NCBI GenBank assembly: GCA_035504215.1
Contig: DATJSI010000097.1
Span: 1 to 38,870, forward strand
From: Mycobacteriales bacterium
GTDB lineage: Bacteria > Actinomycetota > Actinomycetes > JAFAQI01
Length of the DNA stretch: 38,870 nucleotides
Direction: 5' to 3'
The position numbers were made by a program, and so were the translations under genes. This document shows positions 14,907-22,801 of this stretch, one piece after another; the stretch's first letter is position 1; each line of letters begins with the position of its first letter. A model generated the notes under the pieces. The model was not told where the DNA came from, ran no database searches, and worked only from the letters and a program-made list of their open reading frames with translations.

Positions 14907-15730
14907 CCACGACCTCACGGATCGGGCGCGCAGCGGTCTTCGTCCTGCTCTGCCTGATCGGGATCTCGACCATCTACCCGCTGGTGTTCATGGCGTTGAA
15001 CAGCATGCGCACGACGCAGCAGTTCGAGGTGAGTCCGTACGGCCTGCCGAAGCACTTCACGACGGCGGACTACCACTCGCTGCTCTCGCAGGTCCCGTTC
15101 TTCCAGAGCATCCTGCACTCGATCATCGTCGTGGTGCCTGCCGTCATCCTGGCCACTCTCTGCTCGGCACTGATGGCATTCGTGCTCACCAAGACACCGG
15201 TGAAGCTCGGGAACTTCTTGTTCTGGGTGATGCTCACGGTGATGTTCATGCCGGGCATCGTGGTCCTGCTGCCGCTCTACGTGCGGATCGCGCACATGGG
15301 GCTGGCCAACAACTTCGCACCGGCGATCTTCCTCTACACCGCCATCAGCATTCCGTACGGCACCTACCTGTTGCGCTCGAACTTCCGCGCGATCCCGGAC
15401 TCGGTGATCGAGGCCGCGCGCGTCGACGGGGGCAGCTGGACCCGCATCTTCATCCGGGTCGTGCTGCCGATCGCCAAGCCCGGCATCGTGACGGTCGGGA
15501 TCCTCACCTTCCTGAACATCTGGAACGAGCTGTTCATCAGCCTGGTCCTGCTGCACCAGCCGAACAACGAGATGGTGACTCCGACGCTTGCGAACCTGTC
15601 CGGCAAGTTCAGCAGCGACGTACCGGTCATCATGGCGGGGCTGCTGATCGGTGCGGTGCCGACGCTGCTGGTCTACCTGGTCAGTGCTCGGGTCTTCATC
15701 CGCGGCATGCTGGCCGGAGCCATCCGCTGA
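14903..15730 (+). CDS. ABC sugar transporter permease 2 (MalG/UgpE-like)
   Basis: A 275-aa CUT1 second permease with six predicted membrane segments: FVLLCLIGISTIYPLVFMAL near the N-terminus, then IIVVVPAVILATLCSALMAF, further segments, and a last helix ending ARVFIRGMLAGAIR. The EAA motif starts at Glu170 (EAARVDGGSWTRIFIRVVLP). FMPGIVVLLPLYV, FAPAIFLYTAISIPYGTYLL and NIWNELFISLVLL are characteristic of MalG-type permeases. Translation is coupled to permease 1 by the ATGA overlap. Its stop codon overlaps the likely CTG start of the following MFS gene. Confidence 0.94.
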   Translation: MTTTSRIGRAAVFVLLCLIGISTIYPLVFMALNSMRTTQQFEVSPYGLPKHFTTADYHSLLSQVPFFQSILHSIIVVVPAVILATLCSALMAFVLTKTPVKLGNFLFWVMLTVMFMPGIVVLLPLYVRIAHMGLANNFAPAIFLYTAISIPYGTYLLRSNFRAIPDSVIEAARVDGGSWTRIFIRVVLPIAKPGIVTVGILTFLNIWNELFISLVLLHQPNNEMVTPTLANLSGKFSSDVPVIMAGLLIGAVPTLLVYLVSARVFIRGMLAGAIR

Positions 15731-16896
15731 CCGGTGACGAAGTCGCCGGTGCTGATCGGGCGGTACGCCGGCTCGTCGTCCTGGTCAGCATCCTCGTGCT
15801 GGCCGACACGATCTTCTACACCGCGCTGACCCCGCTGGTCCCGCACTACTCGGCCGTGAGCGGGCTCGGGAGCGGCGGGGTCGGCCTTCTGGTCGCGGGC
15901 TATCCGGCGGGAACGATGATCGCTGCGCTGCCGGTGGGTGTGGTCTTCGACCGGGTCGGCGCGCGCCGCACGCTGGTCGTCGCGATGGTGCTGATGAGCG
16001 TGTCCACACTCGTCTTCGGCTGGTCGCACGCGGCTGCCGTGCTGATCGCGGCTCGCGTGGTGCAGGGCGTGGGCGGGGCCTGCGCATGGACGGTCGGTCT
16101 CGCCGGGCTGGCCGGTGGGGTTCCGGCGCAGCGCCGGGGGCGTTACCTAGGGATCGCCTTCTCGGCGGCGGTTGCCGGTGCGCTGCTCGGGCCCGCGTTC
16201 GGCGCCGTCGCGGCCCGGCTCGGCACCGGACCGGTGTTCTCCGCGGCGGCGGTCGTCGCCGCGGTGGTCGCCAGCTTCCGCGGCCTGCTGCCCGACCACA
16301 CCGAACCGCAAGCGATGTCCCTGCGCGACGTTGCCTCGGTCGCTCGCCGGCCGGGCATCTCGCGTGGGCTGTGGCTCACCTCCCTCGCCGGAGTCGGTCT
16401 CGGCGTCCTCGGCGTGCTTGCGCCGCTGCGCTTGCACGACCTCGGCGCGAGCAGCGGGGTGATCGCCGCCGGCTTCGTCGCCGGCGGCCTGCTCGAGGCT
16501 GCACTGTCCCCAATCATCGGCAGGGTGAGCGATCGCCACGGACCGTCGCACACCGTGGTCTGGTCGTTGTTGGCCGGCCTGCTGACCTTCGCGCTGGTGC
16601 CGTTGGTCACGCCGTACGGCGTAACGCTCGTCTTCGTCGCGCTGGGCTCGACCGCGTTCGGGACGCTGTTCGTCCCCGCGTCCGCGTTGGTGAGTGACGT
16701 GACCGACGCGTTGGACGCGCCCCTCGGGCTGGTCTTCGGCCTGACCAACCTGATGTGGGCCGTTGGCCAGGGCAGCGCATCGGCGGTGAGCGGCTACATC
16801 GCGGACGCGACCTCGGATCGGGTGCCGTTCTTCGCGGCCGCCGGGCTGTGCCTGGTGAGTGCGCTGCTCGTCACGAGAGATAAGGAGGCGCGATGA
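15727..16896 (+). CDS. MFS transporter with probable CTG start
   Basis: About 389 aa of a 12-helix major facilitator protein, with DRVGARRTLVVAM as the loop 2-3 motif and two similar halves. The coding sequence runs from just after the permease stop, and the first helix (RRLVVLVSILVLADTIFYTAL) begins about 14 residues in. No in-frame ATG, GTG or TTG precedes that helix. The first GTG is inside it (LVLAD), which would destroy TM1. CTG 15727 overlaps the permease stop in the same CTGA manner as the ATGA/GTGA overlaps of the neighbours and has GGAG 7 nt upstream. It may import or export a pathway sugar or acid. The frame before 15727 lies over the permease gene and is not coding. Confidence 0.82.
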   Translation: MTGDEVAGADRAVRRLVVLVSILVLADTIFYTALTPLVPHYSAVSGLGSGGVGLLVAGYPAGTMIAALPVGVVFDRVGARRTLVVAMVLMSVSTLVFGWSHAAAVLIAARVVQGVGGACAWTVGLAGLAGGVPAQRRGRYLGIAFSAAVAGALLGPAFGAVAARLGTGPVFSAAAVVAAVVASFRGLLPDHTEPQAMSLRDVASVARRPGISRGLWLTSLAGVGLGVLGVLAPLRLHDLGASSGVIAAGFVAGGLLEAALSPIIGRVSDRHGPSHTVVWSLLAGLLTFALVPLVTPYGVTLVFVALGSTAFGTLFVPASALVSDVTDALDAPLGLVFGLTNLMWAVGQGSASAVSGYIADATSDRVPFFAAAGLCLVSALLVTRDKEAR

Positions 16897-17867
16897 GCTC
16901 GATCATCGACCGGAGCGGGCGGCGGGACGGCCTCAGCGTCGTCGTGCTGCGCACCGACCATGTCGAGGTTGCCATCGCGCCGGAGGCCGGCGGCAAGATC
17001 CTCGACCTGATCGATCCCGCGAGTGGGATGAACCTGCTCTGGCACAACCCGCGCATTCCGTTGTCGGCGACCTACGCCGGAGCTCCGTTCGACGACGTCT
17101 GGTGCGGCGGGTGGGACCAGATGTTTCCCACCGACGTACCGTGCGAGCTGGACGGCAACACGCATCACGATCACGGTGACCTGTGGATCGGTCCGTGGGC
17201 GTGGGAGGTCGTGTCCGATGACGGCGAGCGGGCGCAGCTGCGCATGCAGCGGCACAGTGCCTCTCTGCCGTGCCGGGCCGAGCTGTCGATCGGGGTCGAA
17301 CGATCGAGCTCGCAGGTTCGGGTACACCTTTCGCTGCACAACCTCGGCACCCACCGGATGCGGTTCATCTGGAACCAGCACATTGCGCACGCGGTCGCCC
17401 CGGGCTCGCGGGTGCACCTTCCGGCCGGCTCCTTCGACGTCGCCGGCTCCACCCCGTCACGGGCGGGCGCTGCGGACCGGGTCAGCTGGCCGGTGCACGA
17501 CGGACTGGACCTGAGCCGGATACCGGGACCGGAGCTCGGTGTCACCGAGTTCCTCTGCACGAACGACCTCGGCGGCGGCTGGTGCGCGGTCACCCACCCG
17601 GGCGTCGGCGTGGGAGTCCGGCTCGGCTTCGACCCAGCGGTGTTCCGGACGCCGTGGCTGTGGGGTGTCTTCGGCGGCTGGCGCGGTCACGAGCTGCTGC
17701 TGACCGAGCTCTGCACGAGCCGACCCGGTAGCCTCGCCACCGCAGTCGCGGACGGCTCAGCGGCCAGTCTCGGTCCGGAAGAGAGCCTGGCCACCGAGGT
17801 CGTCGTCACGATCGGCCATGACTTCGATCCCGAGGCGCCCGGCGACGAGGACCCGTTCGGCGGGTAG
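16893..17867 (+). CDS. Aldose-epimerase-like (galactose mutarotase superfamily) protein
   Basis: The 324-aa product has a beta-sandwich aldose-epimerase-like pattern: VEVAIAPEAGGKILDLID, then WCGGWDQMFPTD, THHDHGDLWIGPW, then IWNQHIAHAV and a late LLLTELCTS carrying a candidate catalytic Glu. The His residues in HHDHGDLW and NQHIAH are candidate catalytic or sugar-binding residues. It is probably a cytoplasmic protein binding the imported sugar and speeding anomer interconversion, which suits a following SDR that would use one anomer. Similarity to known mutarotases is distant, so the activity is not certain. It starts within the MFS gene end (ATGA, 16893-16896) and closes the transporter operon, converging with the Hcp-like gene 12 nt downstream. 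Confidence 0.75.
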   Translation: MSSIIDRSGRRDGLSVVVLRTDHVEVAIAPEAGGKILDLIDPASGMNLLWHNPRIPLSATYAGAPFDDVWCGGWDQMFPTDVPCELDGNTHHDHGDLWIGPWAWEVVSDDGERAQLRMQRHSASLPCRAELSIGVERSSSQVRVHLSLHNLGTHRMRFIWNQHIAHAVAPGSRVHLPAGSFDVAGSTPSRAGAADRVSWPVHDGLDLSRIPGPELGVTEFLCTNDLGGGWCAVTHPGVGVGVRLGFDPAVFRTPWLWGVFGGWRGHELLLTELCTSRPGSLATAVADGSAASLGPEESLATEVVVTIGHDFDPEAPGDEDPFGG

Positions 17868-17879
17868 CTGTCCGGCGGC

Positions 17880-18461
17880 TCAGAGGTGGATCTTGTTCGT
17901 GCGAGCGTTCCAGACCACCGTGTTGTACTTGCCGAGCTGACCGCTTGCGGCGTCGAACGGCGCGTAAGAGTACGAGATCTTCTCGTAGGACAGCGTGATG
18001 GCGTCGATCGGTGCCTCGTCGCCCGTCGTCTCCAGCCGGTACGAGCTGATCACGGCGTCGGACAGCTCGATCTTGACAAACTTGGCGCTGGTGCCGACGT
18101 CCTGGATGGTGATCTGGACGGTCGAGTAGACCTTGCCCTCCAGCATCGCGAGGAACAGCGTCGGCGAGCTGTTGCTTGCCGGGGCGGTGAAGGTGACCGT
18201 GGACGGGCTGGGCTCGCCCCGACCGGCTCGACCATGAACGGCGTGCTCGCCGCTGCCAAAGCTGACGCTGGTGGCGAGGATCGGCGACCCGTTGCCCAAG
18301 GTGACGAAGTACTCGACCGATCCGGCCCGGCCGACCAGGTCGGGCGCCGTGGTCGAGGCATGCGCCGTGCCCGGCAGGCCGGCCGCGCCCAGGAGCGCTC
18401 CGGCGCCGAGCGCACCACCCTTGAGAACCGTTCGCCGGCTCGTGTCGTGGTTGGTGTCCAT
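17880..18461 (-). CDS. Tat-exported Hcp-like (type VI effector fold) protein
   Basis: The 193-aa product starts with a Tat signal: SRRTVLK at 8-14, a Gly/Ala/Leu core and a likely cleavage after AHA near residue 36-37. The mature part has the order of Hcp-family proteins: YFVTLGNGSPILATSVSFG, then STVTFTAPASNSSPTLFLAM, VQITIQD, KFVKIELSDAVISSYRLE and DAITLSYEKISYSYAPFD. In T6SS bacteria Hcp forms the secreted tube and has no signal peptide. Here it is a stand-alone exported protein and no other T6SS gene is present. A GGGGGAGG ribosome site lies about 9 nt before ATG 18461. Its true role is unknown; a structural surface or extracellular ring protein is possible. Confidence 0.75.
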   Translation of the reverse strand: MDTNHDTSRRTVLKGGALGAGALLGAAGLPGTAHASTTAPDLVGRAGSVEYFVTLGNGSPILATSVSFGSGEHAVHGRAGRGEPSPSTVTFTAPASNSSPTLFLAMLEGKVYSTVQITIQDVGTSAKFVKIELSDAVISSYRLETTGDEAPIDAITLSYEKISYSYAPFDAASGQLGKYNTVVWNARTNKIHL

Positions 18462-18559
18462 GCTGTCGGCCTCCCCCTGGCTCAGCGCGAGGCGGCGAAG
18501 GTCACCCGCGGCTCGACCGTACGCCGCGCCGGTACGCGCAGCAAGGCGTCGCCGCGGGC

Positions 18560-19165
18560 TCAGCGCCAGGCGAAAACCGGCTGCTCCAGCTCGTCGACCC
18601 GGACCGTTCGCCCGTACAGCGCAAGCTCCCGGAACTGGTAGATGACCGCCGCAGTCGGCGCGTGGATGAGCGTCCCGAACATCAACAGCTGGATCACCGG
18701 CCGGCTGGACTGGCGGATCCGCTTGAACCGCGGCGCAACGGACAGTACGTCGGCGCGTGCTATGTGCACCCGAGCGACCTCCGCCGGGTTCGGGGTGATG
18801 CGATCCGTGACGGCGCCCGCCCACATCACGACCGGCGTGATCCGGTAGCCCGAGCGGGTGGGGTAGTCATCGAGCCGGCCGAGTACGGCGTCGGCGGCGA
18901 CGTCGAGACCGAGCTCTTCCGACAGCTCCCGGCGGGCGGCGTCCCCGGCCGACTCGCCGGGATCGACCCGCCCGCCGGGAAGGGCCCATTGCCCGGAGTG
19001 TGCGCGCATCGACTGCGGGCGTTTGGTCACCAGGATCCCGGGGCCGCGTTCGTCCTCGACGACCGCGAGCGCGACCGCGGCATCCTTCAGGGCGCCCAGC
19101 TCGTGTGCGCGGCGCTCGAAGCCGCCCACTCGCTCGGCGAGCGTGTCGCGGTCGAACCCCTTCAC
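18560..19165 (-). CDS. Nudix hydrolase, CoA-diphosphatase-like
   Basis: A 201-aa Nudix protein with a perfect Nudix box from Gly65 to Leu87: Gly65, Glu71, Arg79-Glu80, Glu83-Glu84 and Gly86 are all in place. The segment before it, ILVTKRPQSMRAHSGQWALPGG, resembles the signature of CoA-pyrophosphatase (NudL/YeaB-type) members. It would hydrolyse a nucleoside diphosphate linked compound such as CoA or its derivatives, with Mg or Mn. The start is GTG at 19165. A substrate other than CoA is possible because the motif match is by eye. It lies 98 nt upstream of the Hcp-like gene on the same strand with no visible functional link. Confidence 0.88.
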   Translation of the reverse strand: MKGFDRDTLAERVGGFERRAHELGALKDAAVALAVVEDERGPGILVTKRPQSMRAHSGQWALPGGRVDPGESAGDAARRELSEELGLDVAADAVLGRLDDYPTRSGYRITPVVMWAGAVTDRITPNPAEVARVHIARADVLSVAPRFKRIRQSSRPVIQLLMFGTLIHAPTAAVIYQFRELALYGRTVRVDELEQPVFAWR

Positions 19166-19230
19166 AGCGCGCGGAGTCTAACCGGCCGTCGGGGCGTCCG
19201 GGGCGGGCTGTGCCTCCGACAGGGTGCCGG

Positions 19231-20451
19231 TCAGCCCCGCTCGTACCCGATGACCGCGCGGCCGGCGCTCGTGTAGCCGAACTCCATCGCCCGGTCGCGG
19301 TACCAATGGGTGAGATGAGTCACCCCGGTCCACGCTCCGTTGACCCGGGTCTGCATGAAGATCCCGCTCTTCACCGACTTCGAGCTCTTGATGACCCGGG
19401 TGTAGGCGGCGTGCAGATGACCGCTGGCCGGGTTGAACGACAGCCGCAGCCCGGTGTCATGACCGGTCGTGTGCGCCAGCGGGATGGTGCCGATCCACTG
19501 GTTCGAGCTGCTCCAGTGCTGAACGAACAAGGCATGCTTGCGCGTGACGCCGGTAGTGGCCGGCTTGAGCAGACCGACCCAGATGGCGTCGTTGTAGGCC
19601 GCGATCGACTCGATCGTGTAGTCGGCCGAAGGCTGACCGAGGCTGGCGATCAGCGTCGGCGTCGACCAGTTCGTGTAGTCGTAGTAGTAGTAGTCCGACG
19701 TCGTCACGTAGACGCCCTCGTTCGTGCCGTCGCTGCCGTAGCCGACGACGGTCATCTTCTCGCTTCGCGGGTCGAACGCGAGCTGCACCGGGGTGAAGTC
19801 ATCATCGGTGGGGAGCGCACCCGAGGAGTTGAAGCTGCCGCCCGGGCTTCCGAAAAAGATCGTGGTCGCGTTGGTCGCGTCCGGGTCGGGCAGCATGACG
19901 CCGATCTGGTCCGGGGATCCCGGCACGGAGAACGCGGTCTGGCTCAGCCCGGGCCGCGCCGCCGGTGGATCGGTGCAGTCGGCGAGCGGCTCGACGAGAG
20001 TGGGTTCCGGAAGGCGCTGCGACAGCAACGAGGTGTCAGTGACGAAGACGCCGTCGCACTCGTCGATGACCGCGAACACGCGTGAGCCGTTGTAGCTGAG
20101 ATGAAGCTCTACCCGGATGCCGCCGGCCATCGGCCGGAGCCCCGGGATGGCCCGGGAGACCCATTTGGTCGCGCCCGGTCGCCTGGTGCGGTACACGATG
20201 TGGCCCTGGTCGCCGGGAGCTGACGGGCTCGCGACGCTGGAGACGACGTGCTCGCCGCCGTTGTGATCGCGCACGAAGGCAGCGGCGTTCGTGCCCTTAA
20301 CTACCGCACCTTGTCCGGACACGAAGAAGCCGGTGGGATGCGCCGGTTTCTTGGCGCCATGTGCGGTTGCACTTGCCAGTGGCAGTGCGGCGAACAGACC
20401 GCACGCCATGACCCCGATGACGGCGAACCAGCGGACCCGACGTGACCTCAT
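19231..20451 (-). CDS. Secreted protein of unknown function
   Basis: The 406-aa product begins MRSRRVRWFAVIGVMACGLF and has a classical Sec signal with likely cleavage after ASA near residue 28. ATG 20451 has GGGGAGG 8 nt upstream. The mature part has repeated beta-rich segments (HIVYRTRRPGATKWVS, IRVELHLSYNGSRVFAVID, VQLAFDPRSEKMTVVGYG, GLRLSFNPASGHLHAAYTR) and resembles a propeller of the sialidase/BNR type, but I recognise no family. A tyrosine-rich run (SDYYYYDYTNW) is encoded by a TAC repeat at about 19676-19700. It is likely extracellular. It sits between the Nudix and aminopeptidase genes, all on the minus strand, with an 80-nt gap upstream. Confidence 0.75.
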   Translation of the reverse strand: MRSRRVRWFAVIGVMACGLFAALPLASATAHGAKKPAHPTGFFVSGQGAVVKGTNAAAFVRDHNGGEHVVSSVASPSAPGDQGHIVYRTRRPGATKWVSRAIPGLRPMAGGIRVELHLSYNGSRVFAVIDECDGVFVTDTSLLSQRLPEPTLVEPLADCTDPPAARPGLSQTAFSVPGSPDQIGVMLPDPDATNATTIFFGSPGGSFNSSGALPTDDDFTPVQLAFDPRSEKMTVVGYGSDGTNEGVYVTTSDYYYYDYTNWSTPTLIASLGQPSADYTIESIAAYNDAIWVGLLKPATTGVTRKHALFVQHWSSSNQWIGTIPLAHTTGHDTGLRLSFNPASGHLHAAYTRVIKSSKSVKSGIFMQTRVNGAWTGVTHLTHWYRDRAMEFGYTSAGRAVIGYERG

Positions 20452-20531
20452 CCCGATTCCCTCCCCGCTGAAGACCCACGGACGCCCACTCAACGCTCGG
20501 GGGCTGGCGAAGGTTGACCAGACCGAGAGGC

Positions 20532-21473
20532 TCACCCGGTGAGGAAGTCGATCAGTCCTTTCATGTACGTCGCCTGGTCGTCGTACTGCGCGAGGTGGCT
20601 GCCGTTCGGCGAGTGCCAGTACCGCCCGTTGGGCAGCTGCTCCGCCATCCAGCGCAGATGCGAGGGATCCATCGTGTCGTGTTCGGCGCCCATCACCAGG
20701 GTGGGGACGGTGATCCGGTGCAGGTCCGCGGTGCGGTCCCACTCGGCGAGCTTGCCGGATGCCCCGAGCTCGCTCGGGCCCTGCATCGACACGTAGATCT
20801 GTTCGTTGATGTGGCTGAACATTCGCCCGACCGGCTCCGGCCAGTCCTTCTGCGGGATGCGCAGCACGTGGTGCGAGTAGTGCTGCTCGATCAGTAGCTC
20901 CATGTAGCGCGGGTCGTGCGTCTGCCCGCTCGCCTCGAGCCGCTTGATCTCGGCCAGTGCTGCTTGGTCCATCTGCGGCATCAGCACGTCCTCGGCGTAC
21001 CGGTTGTAGGCCGGAATCGAGGACATCATGCTCGAGATCACCAGACCCTTGAGCGCGTCTTGGTGCGCGAGCGCGTACTCGATCGCGAGGATGCCGCCCC
21101 AGGACTGGCCCATCAGGAAGAAGTTGGTCGGGTCCAGGCCGAGTGCGATCCGGACCTGCTCGACCTCGTCGACGAAGCGATCCACCTCCCAGAGGTCGGG
21201 CTCGTCGGGTTGGTCGCTGTACGTCGACCCGAGCTGGTCGTAGTAGTAGTACTCCACGCCCGCAGCCGGTAGGTAGCTGTCGAACGGTTCGTACTGCTCG
21301 TGCGTGCAGCCGGGCCCTCCGTGCAGGAGCAGCAGCTTGATGTCGGGGTTGTTGCCGACCCGCTTGGTCCAGACCTTGAACTCGCCCTTCGGCGTGCTGA
21401 CCGGGATCATTCGCACGCCGCCGGCGAGAACGTCGTCGCGACCGGTGTTGTCGAAGTAGCTCGCGAGCGCCAT
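20532..21473 (-). CDS. Proline-iminopeptidase-family alpha/beta hydrolase (S33)
   Basis: A 313-aa hydrolase with HGGPG at 51-55 (oxyanion loop of proline iminopeptidases), YYYYDQLGS, the nucleophile elbow GQSWGG with Ser124, Asp in VMGAEHDTMD and His in PNGSHLAQYD. All three catalytic residues are present. No signal peptide is seen, so it should be cytoplasmic. Family members remove N-terminal proline or act on amino-acid amides and small esters. ATG 21473 is chosen with AGGA 9 nt upstream; a GTG at 21491 would add six residues. It diverges from a LanC-like cyclase gene 74 nt away, so peptide trimming is a conceivable role, but housekeeping peptide turnover is as likely. Confidence 0.88.
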   Translation of the reverse strand: MALASYFDNTGRDDVLAGGVRMIPVSTPKGEFKVWTKRVGNNPDIKLLLLHGGPGCTHEQYEPFDSYLPAAGVEYYYYDQLGSTYSDQPDEPDLWEVDRFVDEVEQVRIALGLDPTNFFLMGQSWGGILAIEYALAHQDALKGLVISSMMSSIPAYNRYAEDVLMPQMDQAALAEIKRLEASGQTHDPRYMELLIEQHYSHHVLRIPQKDWPEPVGRMFSHINEQIYVSMQGPSELGASGKLAEWDRTADLHRITVPTLVMGAEHDTMDPSHLRWMAEQLPNGRYWHSPNGSHLAQYDDQATYMKGLIDFLTG

Positions 21474-21547
21474 ACCGCGATGTCCTATCACCCGAGGCCT
21501 GGTGGGCCCGCGAGATCGGCGAGGATGGTCGCGGTGAAAGGAGACCG

Positions 21548-22801
21548 ATGGCGACCGCCATCGTTGGGGTGAGCGAGCTCGACGCGTTCTGCGATCGAGC
21601 GCTCGACTGGTTGCTCGATGCCGGCGTTGAGACCGACCACGGGCTCGGTTGGCGCGGCTATCCGAGCGAGGCGGAGCTCAACCCGATCCTGTACAGCGGG
21701 TCGGCCGGCATCATCGTCACGCTGCTGGAGGCGCACGCGCACTACGGAGACGAGCGGTACGCCGAGGCCGCGTTGCGCGGCGCGCGCGAGCTCGCCGCGA
21801 CCCTCGATCCGGAATGGCCGTGCGGGCTGTACGTCGGGCTCAGCGGCATCGCGTTCGCCCTGCACGCCGTTCACGAAGCCTTCGATGATCCGGGATGCGG
21901 GACTGCGGCGGCGCGGGCGTTGGCCATGGTTCGCGACCGCTTCGACGGCGAGCGATGGTCCGACCAGTTCGAGCTGTTCGGCGGCAACGCCGGCGTCGCT
22001 CTCGGTGCGCTGGCGATCGGCGAGCTCGACCTCGCGGTCACGGCGGCCACGCCGTACCTGCGAACCGCCGAACCGACCGAGCGCGGCGTGAACTGGGAGG
22101 TGCGGACCGGATATGAGTCGCGCTTCCACCACATCTCGCACGGAACGCTCGGCATCGTGCTCGCGCTTGCGAGCGTGGGCGCGGCAACCGGCCGCACGGA
22201 CTTCGTCCAGCTCGCACTCGCCGGCGCCGCTGACGTGGTGAGTCGACACATTACAGATGACGACGGGTTTCTCGTTCCGCACTCCGACCCGCAGTTCCGC
22301 CCGGACGCCGTCGAGCGGTTCAGCTATGGCTGGTGTCACGGCCCGGCCGGGGACGCTCAGGTGTTTCGCAAGCTCGGCATGGTCACCGGTGATCCGCAAT
22401 GGGCGGGGCTCGCCGACCGCTGCTGGCACACCGTGCTCGGCTCGGGACTGCCGGCACAGCGGCGGGCGGGGTTCTGGGACAACGTCGGTCGCTGCTGCGG
22501 CACGGCCGGAGTGCTGGCACTCGGCTGCGACCGGCTGGTCGAGGCGGGCGACGACCCCGGGTTCGTCGATGTCCTTGTCGCGGACCTCGTCGGGTTGGCG
22601 ATCGACGACAGCGGCGGCGTCCGTTGGTCGAACATCGAGCATCGCGCGACGCCGAGCATTCTCGAGCCGCGCACGGGATGGGCGATGGGAAGCAGCGGTG
22701 TGATCCGTGAGCTGCTGCGCCGGGCGCGGATCGCGCTCGGCGGCGATCCCTGGTACGCCGTGGGCTGGCCCGATCATCCGATGGTGCGCCCGGTTGGCTG
22801 A
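21548..22801 (+). CDS. Stand-alone lanthionine synthetase C (LanC)-like protein with Cys-Cys zinc motif
   Basis: The 417-aa product has the repeating (alpha/alpha) toroid motifs of LanC-like proteins: YSGSAGIIVTLLEA, GLYVGLSGIAFAL, LFGGNAGVALG, HHISHGTLGIVLAL, YGWCHGPAGDA, GRCCGTAGVLALG and WAMGSSGVIREL. Zinc ligands are expected at Cys263 (WCHG) and Cys316-Cys317. In most LanC enzymes the last pair is Cys-His (CHG). Here it is Cys-Cys (CCG), as I recall for ProcM-like LanM synthetases with an all-cysteine site. The candidate catalytic His is in SHGTLG. AAAGGAGA sits just before ATG 21548. No LanB/LanM dehydratase or obvious precursor peptide is nearby. It is coupled to an MFS transporter gene and diverges from a peptidase gene. 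Confidence 0.85.
   Translation: MATAIVGVSELDAFCDRALDWLLDAGVETDHGLGWRGYPSEAELNPILYSGSAGIIVTLLEAHAHYGDERYAEAALRGARELAATLDPEWPCGLYVGLSGIAFALHAVHEAFDDPGCGTAAARALAMVRDRFDGERWSDQFELFGGNAGVALGALAIGELDLAVTAATPYLRTAEPTERGVNWEVRTGYESRFHHISHGTLGIVLALASVGAATGRTDFVQLALAGAADVVSRHITDDDGFLVPHSDPQFRPDAVERFSYGWCHGPAGDAQVFRKLGMVTGDPQWAGLADRCWHTVLGSGLPAQRRAGFWDNVGRCCGTAGVLALGCDRLVEAGDDPGFVDVLVADLVGLAIDDSGGVRWSNIEHRATPSILEPRTGWAMGSSGVIRELLRRARIALGGDPWYAVGWPDHPMVRPVG

Noticed and set aside
14887-15726. Upstream open extension of the MFS frame through permease 2
   Set aside because: It is an out-of-frame reading of the permease gene. The MFS domain begins only after 15727.
17880-18461. A type VI secretion system
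   Set aside because: Only an Hcp-like protein is present, and it has a Tat signal. No sheath, baseplate, VgrG or ClpV gene is in the window.
19676-21256. TAC (Tyr) repeats in two neighbouring genes (about 19676-19700 and 21236-21256) as a microsatellite or shared element
   Set aside because: In the aminopeptidase the YYYYDQ run is close to a normal family motif. The other is a short tyrosine run in an unrelated protein. No common flanking sequence was seen.
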